Positions 1 through 8,827 of a DNA stretch of 45,658 nucleotides are shown here, in pieces (the stretch's first letter is position 1; every line of letters begins with the position of its first letter). A program made the translations under genes and the position numbers. The notes under the pieces were generated by a model. That model saw only the letters and a program-made list of their open reading frames with translations. It made no database searches and had not been told where the DNA came from. This DNA comes from Treponema sp. (lineage in GTDB: Bacteria; Spirochaetota; Spirochaetia; Treponematales; Treponemataceae). The stretch spans positions 1-45,658 of the forward strand of contig JAEDCY010000020.1 of assembly GCA_016293915.1 (NCBI GenBank), given 5' to 3'.

Positions 1-86
1 ATTCCGAAACAAGTTCGGAATGACACTAGGAAGTAAACTTATTGGTCATCCCCATGTTCTAGATTCCGAAATGAATTCGGGATGAC
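1..86. repeat. Two copies of the GTCAT-ended palindromic repeat
   Basis: Two short hairpins lie upstream of fabZ. Copy one (1-24) has ATTCCGAA and TTCGGAAT arms followed by GAC; copy two (63-86) has ATTCCGAA and ATTCGGGAT arms followed by GAC. On the minus strand both read GTCAT(T/C)CCGAA..., the same module found at 27160, 28347, 32073 and 39641. Copy one is cut by the window edge or starts just outside it. Confidence 0.75.
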
Positions 87-103
87 ATTCTTAGGAGAAT
101 ACA

Positions 104-535
104 ATGGCATTAACAACAGACATTAAATCACTTTTACCACACCGCGAACCTTTTTTGTTCGTAGACGCAATTATTTCTGCTGATGAAAAAGGCTGTGTTT
201 GTGAACATACATTTACAGAAAATGAGTTTTTCTTTAAGGGACACTTTCCTGAGTACCCTGTAGTTCCTGGAGTAATCCTTTGCGAAACAATGGCACAGGC
301 AGGTGGAGCTGCTTTGCGTTACCTCAACATTGTTCCTGGTAATGCACTTTTCTTCTTTGCTACTCTGGACAAGGTAAAGTTCCGCAATCAGGTTCGCCCT
401 GGTGATAAGGTTCGCATGGAAATTGAGTTCCTCCGAAACAGTCCAAAAATGATTAAACAAGCTGGCAAAGCCTACGTAGGCGACACTCTCTGCGCCGAGG
501 CCGAGTGGATGTGCCTAGTCGGATCTGCGCAGTAG
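104..535 (+). CDS. fabZ: 3-hydroxyacyl-ACP dehydratase FabZ
   Basis: The protein should dehydrate 3-hydroxyacyl-ACP to trans-2-enoyl-ACP in cytoplasmic type II fatty-acid synthesis. It has 143 residues, the normal FabZ length. The N-terminus carries LLPHREPFLFVD, the family opening. The active-site segment FFKGHFPEYPVVPGV holds the catalytic His in GHFP, and the Glu follows in CETMAQAG. The ATG is preceded by a good ribosome site (TAGGAG). The stop codon lies inside a hairpin that starts a repeat-rich stretch (519-545), so the last residues (GSAQ) may be repeat-derived. A FabA-like or MaoC-like hot-dog enzyme is less likely because the FabZ motifs are complete. Confidence 0.93.
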   Translation: MALTTDIKSLLPHREPFLFVDAIISADEKGCVCEHTFTENEFFFKGHFPEYPVVPGVILCETMAQAGGAALRYLNIVPGNALFFFATLDKVKFRNQVRPGDKVRMEIEFLRNSPKMIKQAGKAYVGDTLCAEAEWMCLVGSAQ

Positions 536-707
536 CGCAGTCCGACGAAGTAAAATAACTTCCTTACAACACCAGACGCCGAAGGCGACTGATGTGTTTA
601 GTTGGCGAAGCCAACTAAACACATCAGCGAGCAGAGTGGAATCGCAGTGCGCGCGAGCACACACGTATAAAAAATTCCATGCAGATGGCGGCGGGCTTGC
701 CCGACGC
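519..707. repeat. Cluster of intergenic hairpins after fabZ
   Basis: A run of palindromes fills the space after fabZ. It begins with a stem-loop at 519-545 (CTGCGC AGTA GCGCAG core, flanked by TCGGA and TCCGA) that contains the fabZ stop. A small CGCC-GAA-GGCG loop follows near 578-588. Next is a perfect 18-bp stem with a GAA loop at 589-627, and then a CGGGC-TT-GCCCG hairpin near 692-703. No T-run follows the 18-bp stem, so it is not a classic intrinsic terminator. The family could not be matched elsewhere in the window. Confidence 0.6.
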
Positions 708-743
708 ATGTGCCTCGTCTATATTTTTATAAAAAAACATAAA

Positions 744-813
744 ACCTATTGACAAGGTAGGTAAATAAACATATATTACTCCAATAAAATTAAAACCTAC
801 TATCATACTAGGT
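744..813 (+). promoter_or_regulatory. Promoter with two ACCTA-N9-TAGGT operators
   Basis: A strong sigma-70-type promoter is visible: TTGACA at 749-754, a 17-base spacer, and TATATT at 772-777. Two identical palindromes of the form ACCTA-N9-TAGGT flank it, at 744-762 (over the -35 box) and 795-813 (in the 5' leader). Both are preceded by TAAA and followed by AA. Their starts are 51 bp apart. The nine central bases differ, so what is conserved is the half-sites and their spacing. This is the expected layout for repression by a dimeric regulator, possibly one sensing the transported amino acid. The regulator is not in the window. Confidence 0.8.
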
Positions 814-830
814 AATTAAAGGAGTACACT

Positions 831-1667
831 ATGAAAAAGAACACAATTGTAAAAGCATTGGCATTTGCTCTAGCATTTTCTGCCATATCACCACTTTCTG
901 CAAAACCTAAAACAGGACGCACCGTTGCAGAAATCAAAAAGTCTAAGACAATCAAAATTGCTGTATTCAGCGACAAAAAGCCATTTGGTTATGTTGATGA
1001 AAATGGTGAATACCAGGGGTATGATGTTTACTTTGGAAACCGCATTGCAAAAGATCTCGGTGTAAAGGTAAAATATGTTCCTGTTGAAGCTGCTGCCCGC
1101 GTAGAAGTTCTTGCTACAGGAAAAGTTGACCTTGTACTTGCTAACTTTACAGTAACACCAGAGCGTGCCGAAAAGGTTGATTTTGCACTTCCTTATATGA
1201 AGGTAGCTTTGGGAATTGTTTCTCCAAAATCTGCATTGATTACAGACCCAAGCCAGCTTAATGGAAAGACTTTGATTATTGCAAAGGGAACAACTGCAGA
1301 AAGCTATTTTTCTAAGAATTATCCTAAAATTAATCTTTTGAAGTTCGATCAGTATTCAGAAGCCTATAATGCACTTCTTGATGGACGTGGAGATGGGCTT
1401 TCTACAGATAATACTGAAGTTCTTGCCTGGGCTATTGAAAATCCAAACTTTGCTGTAGGAGCCGGCGCTGATTCTATAGGAAATCTTGATGCAATTGCAC
1501 CTGCTGTTCAGAAGGGTAATAAAGATCTTCTTGACTGGCTCAACAACGAAATCAAAGAGCTTGGAAAAGAGAATTTCTTCCATGCAGACTACGAAGCAAC
1601 TTTGCGTGAAGTATATGGAAAAGATTCTGATGCAGATAGTCTTGTTGTAGAAGGCGTAAATCTGTAA
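831..1667 (+). CDS. Amino-acid ABC transporter substrate-binding protein (family 3)
   Basis: This is the periplasmic solute receptor of a polar amino-acid importer. It has 278 residues, opening with a signal peptide (MKKN, a hydrophobic stretch, then a type I cleavage site near LSA-KP). There is no lipobox Cys, so it should be a soluble periplasmic protein. The SBP_bac_3 pattern is clear: KIAVFSDKKPFGYVDENGEY near the mature N-terminus, then GYDVYFG, and later the family signature around ANFTVTPERAEKVDFALPY. The start has a clean AAAGGAG site. It leads a four-gene operon (831-3876). The ligand cannot be read from sequence; cystine, glutamine or aspartate types are all possible. Confidence 0.9.
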   Translation: MKKNTIVKALAFALAFSAISPLSAKPKTGRTVAEIKKSKTIKIAVFSDKKPFGYVDENGEYQGYDVYFGNRIAKDLGVKVKYVPVEAAARVEVLATGKVDLVLANFTVTPERAEKVDFALPYMKVALGIVSPKSALITDPSQLNGKTLIIAKGTTAESYFSKNYPKINLLKFDQYSEAYNALLDGRGDGLSTDNTEVLAWAIENPNFAVGAGADSIGNLDAIAPAVQKGNKDLLDWLNNEIKELGKENFFHADYEATLREVYGKDSDADSLVVEGVNL

Positions 1668-1676
1668 AATAATGAG

Positions 1677-1709
1677 CCCCTAAACCCTGAAAAATATTCA
1701 GGGGTGGGG
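1677..1709 (+). promoter_or_regulatory. Intergenic stem-loop after the binding-protein gene
   Basis: CCCTGAA (1685-1691) pairs with TTCAGGG (1697-1703), and flanking CCCC (1677-1680) can pair with GGGG (1706-1709). There is no T-run. Such stem-loops after binding-protein genes commonly stabilise the upstream message, giving more receptor than permease. That role is inferred here. Confidence 0.6.
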
Positions 1710-1766
1710 TGACTTACAGAAGTCATGGTGAACTTTTTTAAGCATCTCATTTTTTTGGGATTTTCT

Positions 1767-2429
1767 ATGGATTTTGATTTTATAAAAGAAGTAATTCCGC
1801 TTTATGTGGAAGCAACCTGGCTCACACTGCGAATCGGCTTCATCGGAATAATACTTTCGTTCATAACAGGGATTTTCTGCGCGGTTGTCCGCTACTGGAA
1901 AATCCCTGTTCTTAATGTAATTGTGCGAGTGTACACAGAAATCTCTCGCAATACACCGCTTTTAATTCAGTTATTCTTTTTATACTTTGCATTGCCGCGT
2001 CTCGGCGTAAAGTTGAGCGGGGAGCAGTGTGGTATTATCGGCCTTACTTTTTTGGGTGGCTCTTACATGGCAGAAACAGTACGCAGTTCCCTTGAAACAG
2101 TCGGCAGACCACAGCTCGAAAGCGGTATGTGTGTCGGCTTAAATAAAATCCAGCTTGTACGTTATGTGGTTTTACCACAGGCACTTTCGGTTTCTGTTCC
2201 CGGCTTAGTTGCAAATATCATCTTCCTGTTAAAGGAGACTTCGGTTTTCAGTGCGGTTGCTCTTGCTGATTTAATGTATGTTGCAAAAGATTTAATTGGA
2301 CTTTATTACAAAACAGAAGAATCACTTTTCCTTCTTGTTATTGCTTATTTTATTATTCTTCTTCCGATTTCGCTTTTATCCAGATTTATAGAAAAGAGGT
2401 TGCGTTATGGACAGTTCGGAAATTCTTAA
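1767..2429 (+). CDS. Amino-acid ABC transporter permease 1
   Basis: This is an inner-membrane permease of the His/Glu/Gln/Arg type. It has several hydrophobic segments and the family N-terminal pattern VEATWLTLRIGFIGIILSF. An EISRNTPLLIQLFFLYFALP segment follows, and then the cytoplasmic coupling loop around ESGMCVGLNKIQLVRYVVLPQA. I chose the ATG at 1767 (MDFDFIKEV) because family members begin about there. An in-frame ATG at 1725 would add 14 hydrophobic residues, and neither start has a strong ribosome site. The gene overlaps the second permease by 23 bases, implying translational coupling. Confidence 0.88.
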   Translation: MDFDFIKEVIPLYVEATWLTLRIGFIGIILSFITGIFCAVVRYWKIPVLNVIVRVYTEISRNTPLLIQLFFLYFALPRLGVKLSGEQCGIIGLTFLGGSYMAETVRSSLETVGRPQLESGMCVGLNKIQLVRYVVLPQALSVSVPGLVANIIFLLKETSVFSAVALADLMYVAKDLIGLYYKTEESLFLLVIAYFIILLPISLLSRFIEKRLRYGQFGNS

Positions 2430-3108
2430 TGCCTTGAGCACAGCCTTCAGCGTTCTCTTTAAGGGTAAAAACTTTGTACGTCTGCTCGGCGGGCTCGGAG
2501 TTACAATCTGGATTGCAGCACTTTCTGTTGCGCTTTCTTTGGTGCTCGGTTTTTTGTTTGGTATTGTGATGAATATAAAGAACCGCGCTGTAAAAGTAGT
2601 CTGCGGAATCTATCTTGAATTTATGAGAATCATGCCTCAGATGGTTTTGCTCTTTCTCGCATATTTTGGAATTACCCATGCCTTTGGAATTTCAATTTCG
2701 GGAGAAGCAGCTTCGGTAATTGTTTTTACTCTCTGGGGAACTGCAGAAATGGGAGACCTCGTGCGGGGTGCGCTTCAATCGATTCCTCTTCATCAGTATG
2801 AAACCGGCCGGGCAATCGGGCTTACAGAGCGTCAGATTTTCTTTTATATAATTATTCCTCAGACGGTAAAAAGACTTGTTCCTTTAAGTATGAATCTGAT
2901 TACCAGAATGATAAAAACTACTTCGCTTGTTGTTTTTGTCGGCGTAATAGAAGTCGTAAAAATCGGGCAGCAGATTATAGAAGCAAACAGACTTACAATT
3001 CCAACTGCATCGATTGCGGTTTACGGATTAATATTTTTTATGTATTTTATTGTCTGCTGGCCTCTTTCTCTTGCAGCAGACAAAATTGAGAAGAAACAGA
3101 GAGGATAA
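2407..3108 (+). CDS. Amino-acid ABC transporter permease 2
   Basis: This is the second membrane subunit, 233 residues, homologous in layout to the first. It contains GLGVTIWIAALSVALSL, then EFMRIMPQMVLLFLAYFGI, and the coupling-helix region YETGRAIGLTERQIFFYIIIPQ. Two different permeases imply a heterodimeric channel. The start lies inside the end of permease 1, and the ATPase gene follows after 3 bases, so all three are probably translated from one message. Confidence 0.88.
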   Translation: MDSSEILNALSTAFSVLFKGKNFVRLLGGLGVTIWIAALSVALSLVLGFLFGIVMNIKNRAVKVVCGIYLEFMRIMPQMVLLFLAYFGITHAFGISISGEAASVIVFTLWGTAEMGDLVRGALQSIPLHQYETGRAIGLTERQIFFYIIIPQTVKRLVPLSMNLITRMIKTTSLVVFVGVIEVVKIGQQIIEANRLTIPTASIAVYGLIFFMYFIVCWPLSLAADKIEKKQRG

Positions 3109-3111
3109 AAT

Positions 3112-3876
3112 ATGGCACTTTTGAAAATCAATAATCTTGTAAAATCATATAAAGAAGCCGGTGGAATTTTAAAGGGTGTTTCTCTTGATGTTCATAAGGG
3201 AGAAGTAATTGTAATCCTCGGTCCGTCTGGCTGTGGAAAATCAACCTTGCTTCGCTGTATCAACGGGCTTGAATCAATTCAGGGAGGAGAGATTCTTCTT
3301 GATGGGGAAGTGATTTCAAACCGTAAAAATGATATGCATCTTATCCGCCAGAAAATAGGAATGGTTTTCCAGAGTTATGATTTGTTTCCTAATCTTACTG
3401 TTCTTAAAAATATTCTGCTTGGACCTGTTAAAGCTCAAAAGCGTGATAAAGCAGAGGTAACTGCGCAGGCAGAAAAACTTCTGGAACGCGTTGGTCTTTT
3501 AGACAGAAAAGATTCTTATCCTCGTCAACTTTCCGGCGGACAGAAGCAGCGTGTTGCAATTGTCCGAGCTCTTTGTATGAATCCGGAAATCCTTCTTTTT
3601 GATGAAGTAACTGCTGCCCTTGACCCGGAAATGGTTCGCGAAGTTCTCGATGTTATGATGGATCTTGCAAAAGAAGGCCGCACAATGCTGATTGTAACGC
3701 ATCAGCTTGAGTTTGCCCGTGCAGTTGCAGACCGTATTGTCTTTATTGATGAAGGTGTAATTGTTGAAGAAGCAAAGCCTGAAGAATTCTTTACAAATCC
3801 AAAAACAGAACGCGCTAAAAAATTCCTTGATGCCTTTAAGTTTGAAAAACGTGTTACCTATGCGGAGATGATTTAG
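3112..3876 (+). CDS. Amino-acid ABC transporter ATP-binding protein
   Basis: This is the cytoplasmic ATPase that drives the importer, 254 residues, the usual length for GlnQ/HisP-type subunits. Walker A is GPSGCGKST, the Q-loop lies in GMVFQSYDLFPN, the signature is LSGGQKQR, and Walker B is ILLFDEVTAALDPE. The H-loop is in VTHQLEFA. All catalytic elements are intact. It closes the transporter operon; a 89-base gap with no clear terminator separates it from the PBP gene. Confidence 0.93.
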   Translation: MALLKINNLVKSYKEAGGILKGVSLDVHKGEVIVILGPSGCGKSTLLRCINGLESIQGGEILLDGEVISNRKNDMHLIRQKIGMVFQSYDLFPNLTVLKNILLGPVKAQKRDKAEVTAQAEKLLERVGLLDRKDSYPRQLSGGQKQRVAIVRALCMNPEILLFDEVTAALDPEMVREVLDVMMDLAKEGRTMLIVTHQLEFARAVADRIVFIDEGVIVEEAKPEEFFTNPKTERAKKFLDAFKFEKRVTYAEMI

Positions 3877-3965
3877 TAAATGATTGCTTCGTCGCTTCGG
3901 GTGTGCTGTGTCGCGTTGAAATTTAATCAAAATAGGTTTACAATATATCCGGGTGGAATTATATA

Positions 3966-5843
3966 GTGAATCAGTTTTTCAAACCTAAGCAGACTGTTTT
4001 CTTTTTTATCTGCTGTGCAATATGTCTGCTTGTGCTTCTTTTTACCTATGCAAAACTTTCTCTTCAACCTGTAACTCCAGTCGCTCAGAATTTACCTGCG
4101 GTTGAGCGTGGTTCTATCGTTGACCGGTCTGGCTTTCCTCTGGCCGTTCAGACAAATTTTTATCATGTGGGAGTTTCTGTAAAAAACTTAAGGGACAGCG
4201 AAAAACTGAAAAATCGTTTTGCTAATGATGTTGCGCCACTTCTCGAAATGCTTCCGGAAGATGTTCTTGATATAATAGATACAAATAAAAGTTTTGTTTA
4301 TCTTAAAAAAAAGATTACGCAGACAATGTATGAACCTCTCAAACAGCTTACTGATGAGAAGGGCTACAATTTTATAAGCTATGAAAAAATACCGGGAAGA
4401 AATTATCCGAATCATGCGCTTGCTTCTCAGCTTATTGGTTACATGGGTGATGACGGGCGAGGCCTTGCAGGAATTGAGTTTTCTCAGCAGAGCGTGCTTG
4501 CACCAAGCGGTACAGATGAAAATGGGGAAGCTCTTCAGGGAAAAAATATTTTTTTGAGTATAGATGCAAACCTTCAGTATAAGCTTGAACAGATTGCTCA
4601 TAAAACTATGAACGAAACTCAGGCCGAAAGTATGATGCTTGTTGCTGCTGACTGTACAACAGGCGAAGTCCTTTCTTATATAAGTCTTCCTTCTGCTGAT
4701 TTGAATGAATATGGTTCATCGCTTATCGAATCTAAAATAGATCGGCCGGCTATGACGGCTTATGAGCCGGGTTCCGTTTTCAAAATCTTTACCGTGGGAA
4801 TCGTTTACGATGAACACGGCATTTCGCCAAACGATTCATTCTTATGTGATGGAATGTACGAAAAACGAATTGCCGGTGGCGAAACAATCAGAATTAAGTG
4901 TCTTGAGCATCACGGCTGGTGTACACCAAAAGACGGTCTCCGTTATTCCTGCAACGATGTTCTGGGGCAGATAAGTGACAGAATTGGTGAAGATGAATTT
5001 ATGGCCAGAATCCGTATGCTTGGTTTTGGAAAGAAAACTGGTGTAGAACTTCCTGGTGAAACATCTGGTTCTGTAAAAGATACTTCAAGTACTCTCTGGT
5101 CTGCACGATCTAAACCGACTATTGCAATTGGTCAGGAAATCAGTGTTTCTGCTTTGCAGATGGTGCAGGCTGCAACTTCTATTGGTAACGGTGGTGTTCC
5201 TGTTCAGCTTACTTTTATTCATAAAATTACAAATAAAGACGGAACTGTTTATTATGAGCATGAGCCTCAGTTGAAAAACAGAGTTTTTTCTAAGAATACA
5301 GCAGATTATATTCTCAGCTGTATGGAAACAACTGCAAAAAGCGGAACCGGTTCACGTGCAAATCTTCGCGATGTTGATATCGGTGTAAAAACAGGTACTG
5401 CTCAAATGGCAGATAAGGAACACGGCGGTTACAGCGATACAGACTTCCTTTCCAGCTGTATTGCAATTTTCCCTGTCGATGAACCTCAGATTGTTTTGTA
5501 TATCGTAGTTGAGAAAGCAAAGGGTGAAACTTACGGTGGACGAATCGTTGCCCCTGTAATAGGCGAAGCCGCAGATATTATCATTGACCATTTAGGAATG
5601 AGCCGCGGCGGTGCTGCTTCTCTTGAGCATAGCGGTGTAATTACAATTTCTTCTTCTCGTGGAGTAGAAGTTGGTTCTGTTGTTCCGGATTTTACCGGTA
5701 AATCAAAGCGCGAACTTTTGCCTCTCATGGAACGTACTGACATTAAACTCAATATCAACGGAAGCGGCTGGGTTACCAGTCAGAGCCCGGAACCTGGAAC
5801 CCCAGTTACGGAGAATATGGTAATTGAACTCAATCTGGAATAA
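3966..5843 (+). CDS. Class B penicillin-binding protein (FtsI/SpoVD type) with PASTA domain
   Basis: This is a peptidoglycan DD-transpeptidase anchored in the inner membrane, acting in division or elongation. It has 625 residues: a hydrophobic anchor at about 10-30, then the dimerisation domain opening with VERGSIVDRSGFPLA, then the transpeptidase domain. The catalytic motifs are complete: S270-V-F-K273, S328-C-N330 and K475-T-G. The C-terminus (VVPDFTGKSKRELL onward) is one PASTA domain. The start is GTG behind a GGTGGA site. PASTA-bearing class B PBPs are usual in Firmicutes SpoVD/Pbp2x and are known in spirochaetes. Which of the FtsI or elongation roles it serves cannot be decided here. 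Confidence 0.9.
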   Translation: MNQFFKPKQTVFFFICCAICLLVLLFTYAKLSLQPVTPVAQNLPAVERGSIVDRSGFPLAVQTNFYHVGVSVKNLRDSEKLKNRFANDVAPLLEMLPEDVLDIIDTNKSFVYLKKKITQTMYEPLKQLTDEKGYNFISYEKIPGRNYPNHALASQLIGYMGDDGRGLAGIEFSQQSVLAPSGTDENGEALQGKNIFLSIDANLQYKLEQIAHKTMNETQAESMMLVAADCTTGEVLSYISLPSADLNEYGSSLIESKIDRPAMTAYEPGSVFKIFTVGIVYDEHGISPNDSFLCDGMYEKRIAGGETIRIKCLEHHGWCTPKDGLRYSCNDVLGQISDRIGEDEFMARIRMLGFGKKTGVELPGETSGSVKDTSSTLWSARSKPTIAIGQEISVSALQMVQAATSIGNGGVPVQLTFIHKITNKDGTVYYEHEPQLKNRVFSKNTADYILSCMETTAKSGTGSRANLRDVDIGVKTGTAQMADKEHGGYSDTDFLSSCIAIFPVDEPQIVLYIVVEKAKGETYGGRIVAPVIGEAADIIIDHLGMSRGGAASLEHSGVITISSSRGVEVGSVVPDFTGKSKRELLPLMERTDIKLNINGSGWVTSQSPEPGTPVTENMVIELNLE

Positions 5844-7434
5844 TAATTACACCGCATTCAAAAGCAGATTCCCCCAGTTAGCTTCAATCACCGGCTCACA
5901 AGCTGTTCCCCCGGAAAACTTCTGGAAATTAGAAAATGCAAAAAATGGAATGATAACTGCAAGCGAGGCAGGGGAGGCAGGCGGTGTGTCTGTAAGGCTT
6001 CACTCGGCTTATAATCCAGAACGGGAAGCTTCTGGCGTTGTAGGCCGCGACGAAGTTTTTGAAAAATCTGCTATTGTTTTTTACGGTTTTGGACTAGGTT
6101 ACCATGTAATTGAGTGTGCAAAAAAAATTCTTTCTGAAAAAAAGCCTAACCGCCTTGTTTTGATTGAGCCTGATATTCAGCATTTTTTTGCTGCAATGAG
6201 CCTTATTGACTGGACTCCGGTTTTTGAAGTTGAAAAACTTGTGATTCTTGTGGGCGCGACGGCTGAATCGGTTTTACCCCTTCTCGAAGACAGCACGCGC
6301 GTAAACATTGGAGAAAGTGGGGTTTCTGATTCCTATTTTTTTGATATTCCGGCATTTACTGCGCATGCAGCTTCTTATTTTGATACGGTTCGTTCTATTG
6401 TAAAGCGTAATCAGCGTAAGAACGAAATAAACGCTGCAACCTTAAAAAAGTTTGGCCGGTTATGGTGCCGTAACAGTATCAAAAATATTTCACAGCTGCA
6501 AAAGCTTGCAGGTCTAACCGGGTTTGAGAATAAGGTAAAGAATCTGCCCTTTTTGATTCTGGGGGCAGGACCTTCTCTTGAATCAATTCTTCCATATATA
6601 AAGGAAGTAGCTTCGCGTACTGTTACAGTGTGTGTTGAAACTGCTCTTCATACACTTTTACGAGCCGAAGTCCAACCTGATTTTATTATTCTTACAGACC
6701 CTCAGTTCTGGGCTTACCGGCACATTGCAGGGCTGCATGCGGAAGAAAGTTTTTTGATAACGGAGGTTTCGGCCTATCCGTCTGTTTTCCGCTTTCCCTG
6801 CCGTAAAATCTTTTTATGTGCTTCACAGTTTCCGATTGGTCAGTATTTTGAAAAAAAACTTGGCTTAACCCCCGGCAATCTTGGAACAGGCGGTTCTGTT
6901 GCTTCTAGCGCCTGGAACTTTGCTCATTTTTGCGGGGCCAGCGAGATTTTTACAGCAGGGCTTGATATGGCCTTCCCTGAAAAGCAGACTCACATCAAAG
7001 GAAGCTCTGCAGAACAGACCTGGCATACACTTTCCAGCCGTATTACCACACCTGAAAAATTTACTTCGGCAACTTTATTCAGTGCAAATGCCGTTGCTGC
7101 CAAAGACTATACTGGCCGCCCGGTTCTTACCGATAGCCGTATGAAAATGTTTGCCTGGTGGTTTGAATCCCGTCTTTCAGGATGTCCGGAAACTAAAACC
7201 TATACACTCAGTCCGCAGGGGCTTGCAGTTCCAGGAATTCAAAATGCAGAGCTCTCAAGCCTTCTTTCCAGGCCGGAAATAATAGAAAATAAAAGAAGCT
7301 TTCTTTCTGCAGCAGCACAAATTCCACCTTTATGTGCTTCTGATTCTAAAAAAAATGAGCTTGCAGAGCTTGTTTTTCGCTTTCCTGATGAAGCTTTCCT
7401 TTCACAATATCCTTTTTTACGTGAATATCTCTAA
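5824..7434 (+). CDS. DUF115 / Maf-type motility-associated glycosyltransferase-like protein, copy 1
   Basis: This 536-residue protein has the DUF115 (MptE-like) core: a nucleotide-binding-fold stretch NLPFLILGAGPSLESILPYI, then TVCVETALHTLLRAEVQPDF and GGSVASSAWNFAHFCGASEIF ending in TAGLDMAF. In other bacteria such proteins (Campylobacter Maf, clostridial homologues) modify flagellin with nonulosonic acids. That role here is inferred. The reading frame has an in-frame TAA at 5821 directly before a TTG at 5824, and no ATG follows for over 100 bases, so TTG is the likely start. It overlaps the PBP gene by 20 bases. A paralogue lies at 23948-25597, also with a TTG start. Confidence 0.8.
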   Translation: MNSIWNNNYTAFKSRFPQLASITGSQAVPPENFWKLENAKNGMITASEAGEAGGVSVRLHSAYNPEREASGVVGRDEVFEKSAIVFYGFGLGYHVIECAKKILSEKKPNRLVLIEPDIQHFFAAMSLIDWTPVFEVEKLVILVGATAESVLPLLEDSTRVNIGESGVSDSYFFDIPAFTAHAASYFDTVRSIVKRNQRKNEINAATLKKFGRLWCRNSIKNISQLQKLAGLTGFENKVKNLPFLILGAGPSLESILPYIKEVASRTVTVCVETALHTLLRAEVQPDFIILTDPQFWAYRHIAGLHAEESFLITEVSAYPSVFRFPCRKIFLCASQFPIGQYFEKKLGLTPGNLGTGGSVASSAWNFAHFCGASEIFTAGLDMAFPEKQTHIKGSSAEQTWHTLSSRITTPEKFTSATLFSANAVAAKDYTGRPVLTDSRMKMFAWWFESRLSGCPETKTYTLSPQGLAVPGIQNAELSSLLSRPEIIENKRSFLSAAAQIPPLCASDSKKNELAELVFRFPDEAFLSQYPFLREYL

Positions 7435-7478
7435 GAATAATTCTAAACAGAACCCGGTTTTTTTCCGATACTTGAAGC

Positions 7479-8711
7479 ATGGAAATAATAAGTTACGTTC
7501 AGGACAATTCCCGTGCCAGAAGTTTCAGAACTCTGAAAACCTTCAGCCTGCCGGAATTGCAGTTCAGGCATAAAGAAAGAAGTAGAAGTGCTTCTCTTAC
7601 AACAAATATTTTTTCAACTGAACTCAAAAGTTTTGGAGCTCAGAAAGTTCGAAGTGATTTTTCTATTCGTACTTTTTTTAAAACTGTTGGCGGAAATGTT
7701 TCTGATGCAGCCTCATATCTTATTGAAAATATAAAGATGATTGGAATAATTACAGCAATCGCAATTGCCTTTTCTGCAATTTTGTTTGTAAGTCTTTCAC
7801 TTGTAAATCATCATAAAAATCATACAGGTCCTCTTAAACTTCAGATTGAAGGCTCGGAAGATATTGAAGCTTTAAATAAACTTATGGCAAACTTTGCGCT
7901 GGAAGGAAAAATCGATTATGATGAGACAGGAAATCTTCTTGATGTTGATATTCCTTCTGTAAAGCCAGTTTTTACTCAGCCGGTTACTTTCCAGACATAC
8001 AAAGTTCGTTCTGGAGATACAATTAGTGGCATTGCAAAAAAGTTTGGTCTTACAAATATTTCAACACTTATTTCAGTAAATGATATTGGAAATGTAAGAC
8101 AGCTTGCGGCAGGTCAGAAGCTTAAGATTCCTTCAATCGATGGAATCGTTTATACAGTAAAAAAAGGGGATTCGCTGAGTACAATTACCGGAAAGTATAA
8201 AATCAGCCTTGAACAACTGCTTGATGTAAATGAACTTACAAGCGAAACTCTTACTGCAGGCCAACAGCTCTTTCTTCCGGGGGCGGCAATGGATGCAAAC
8301 TCTCTTCGTAATGCAATGGGAGAACTTTTCCGTATGCCGATTGCTGCAAAGTTCCGCTGGTCTTCTCCTTATGGTTATAGAATTGATCCTATTGCAGGCG
8401 TAAAATCTTTCCATACAGGAACTGATATGGCATGCCCGACAGGAACTCCAATTCTTGCTGCAATGAGCGGTAAGGTAACTACAACCGGAATAAACCGTGT
8501 TTATGGAAATTATGTAATTATTGATCATGGTAATGGATATCAGACTTTGTATGCTCACATGTCCAAAATTATTGCAAGTAAAGGACAGTGGGTAAGTCAG
8601 GGAACAAGAATCGGACTTGTTGGTTCAACAGGTTATTCAACAGGTCCGCATCTTCACTTTACCGTATATAAAAAAGGAAAATTAGTAGATCCGATGACTG
8701 TTTTGAAGTAG
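7479..8711 (+). CDS. LysM-M23 peptidoglycan endopeptidase
   Basis: This envelope protein (410 residues) probably cuts peptidoglycan cross-links or activates amidases. The N-terminus is cytoplasmic and basic, with one membrane span at about 86-110 (MIGIITAIAIAFSAILF). Two LysM repeats follow, YKVRSGDTISGIAKKFGL and YTVKKGDSLSTITGKYKI. The M23 domain then carries zinc ligands His312 and Asp316 (HTGTD) and His391/His393 (HLHF), so it looks catalytically intact. The start has no good ribosome site. The neighbouring PBP gene supports a role in wall growth. Confidence 0.9.
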   Translation: MEIISYVQDNSRARSFRTLKTFSLPELQFRHKERSRSASLTTNIFSTELKSFGAQKVRSDFSIRTFFKTVGGNVSDAASYLIENIKMIGIITAIAIAFSAILFVSLSLVNHHKNHTGPLKLQIEGSEDIEALNKLMANFALEGKIDYDETGNLLDVDIPSVKPVFTQPVTFQTYKVRSGDTISGIAKKFGLTNISTLISVNDIGNVRQLAAGQKLKIPSIDGIVYTVKKGDSLSTITGKYKISLEQLLDVNELTSETLTAGQQLFLPGAAMDANSLRNAMGELFRMPIAAKFRWSSPYGYRIDPIAGVKSFHTGTDMACPTGTPILAAMSGKVTTTGINRVYGNYVIIDHGNGYQTLYAHMSKIIASKGQWVSQGTRIGLVGSTGYSTGPHLHFTVYKKGKLVDPMTVLK

Positions 8712-8723
8712 CCTATAATCGAA

Positions 8724-8767
8724 GAACCGTTAAAAAATGGGCTGCGACAGCGGGCCATTTTAGGTTC
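8724..8767 (+). repeat. 44-nt covarying stem-loop repeat, copy 1
   Basis: The outer arms are GAACC (8724-8728) and GGTTC (8763-8767). An inner 12-position stem runs AAAATGGGCTGC, loop GACA, GCGGGCCATTTT, with one G-G mismatch. Copies of exactly the same length lie at 11258 and 33888. It starts 12 bases after the M23 stop. A second stem follows (GGCAAG and CTTGCC near 8789-8806). Confidence 0.8.
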
Positions 8768-8827
8768 ATCGAAAAAATGGCTCAGAGGCAAGCTGTGCTT
8801 GCCGACTTTAAATATGAGAGGTTAATT

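Noticed and set aside
589..627. Intrinsic terminator of fabZ
   Set aside because: The stem is perfect but is not followed by a T-run.
8777..8827. Earlier start for the zinc-ribbon protein
   Set aside because: It would translate part of the 44-nt repeat element and lacks a ribosome site; the ATG at 8828 has AGAGG.
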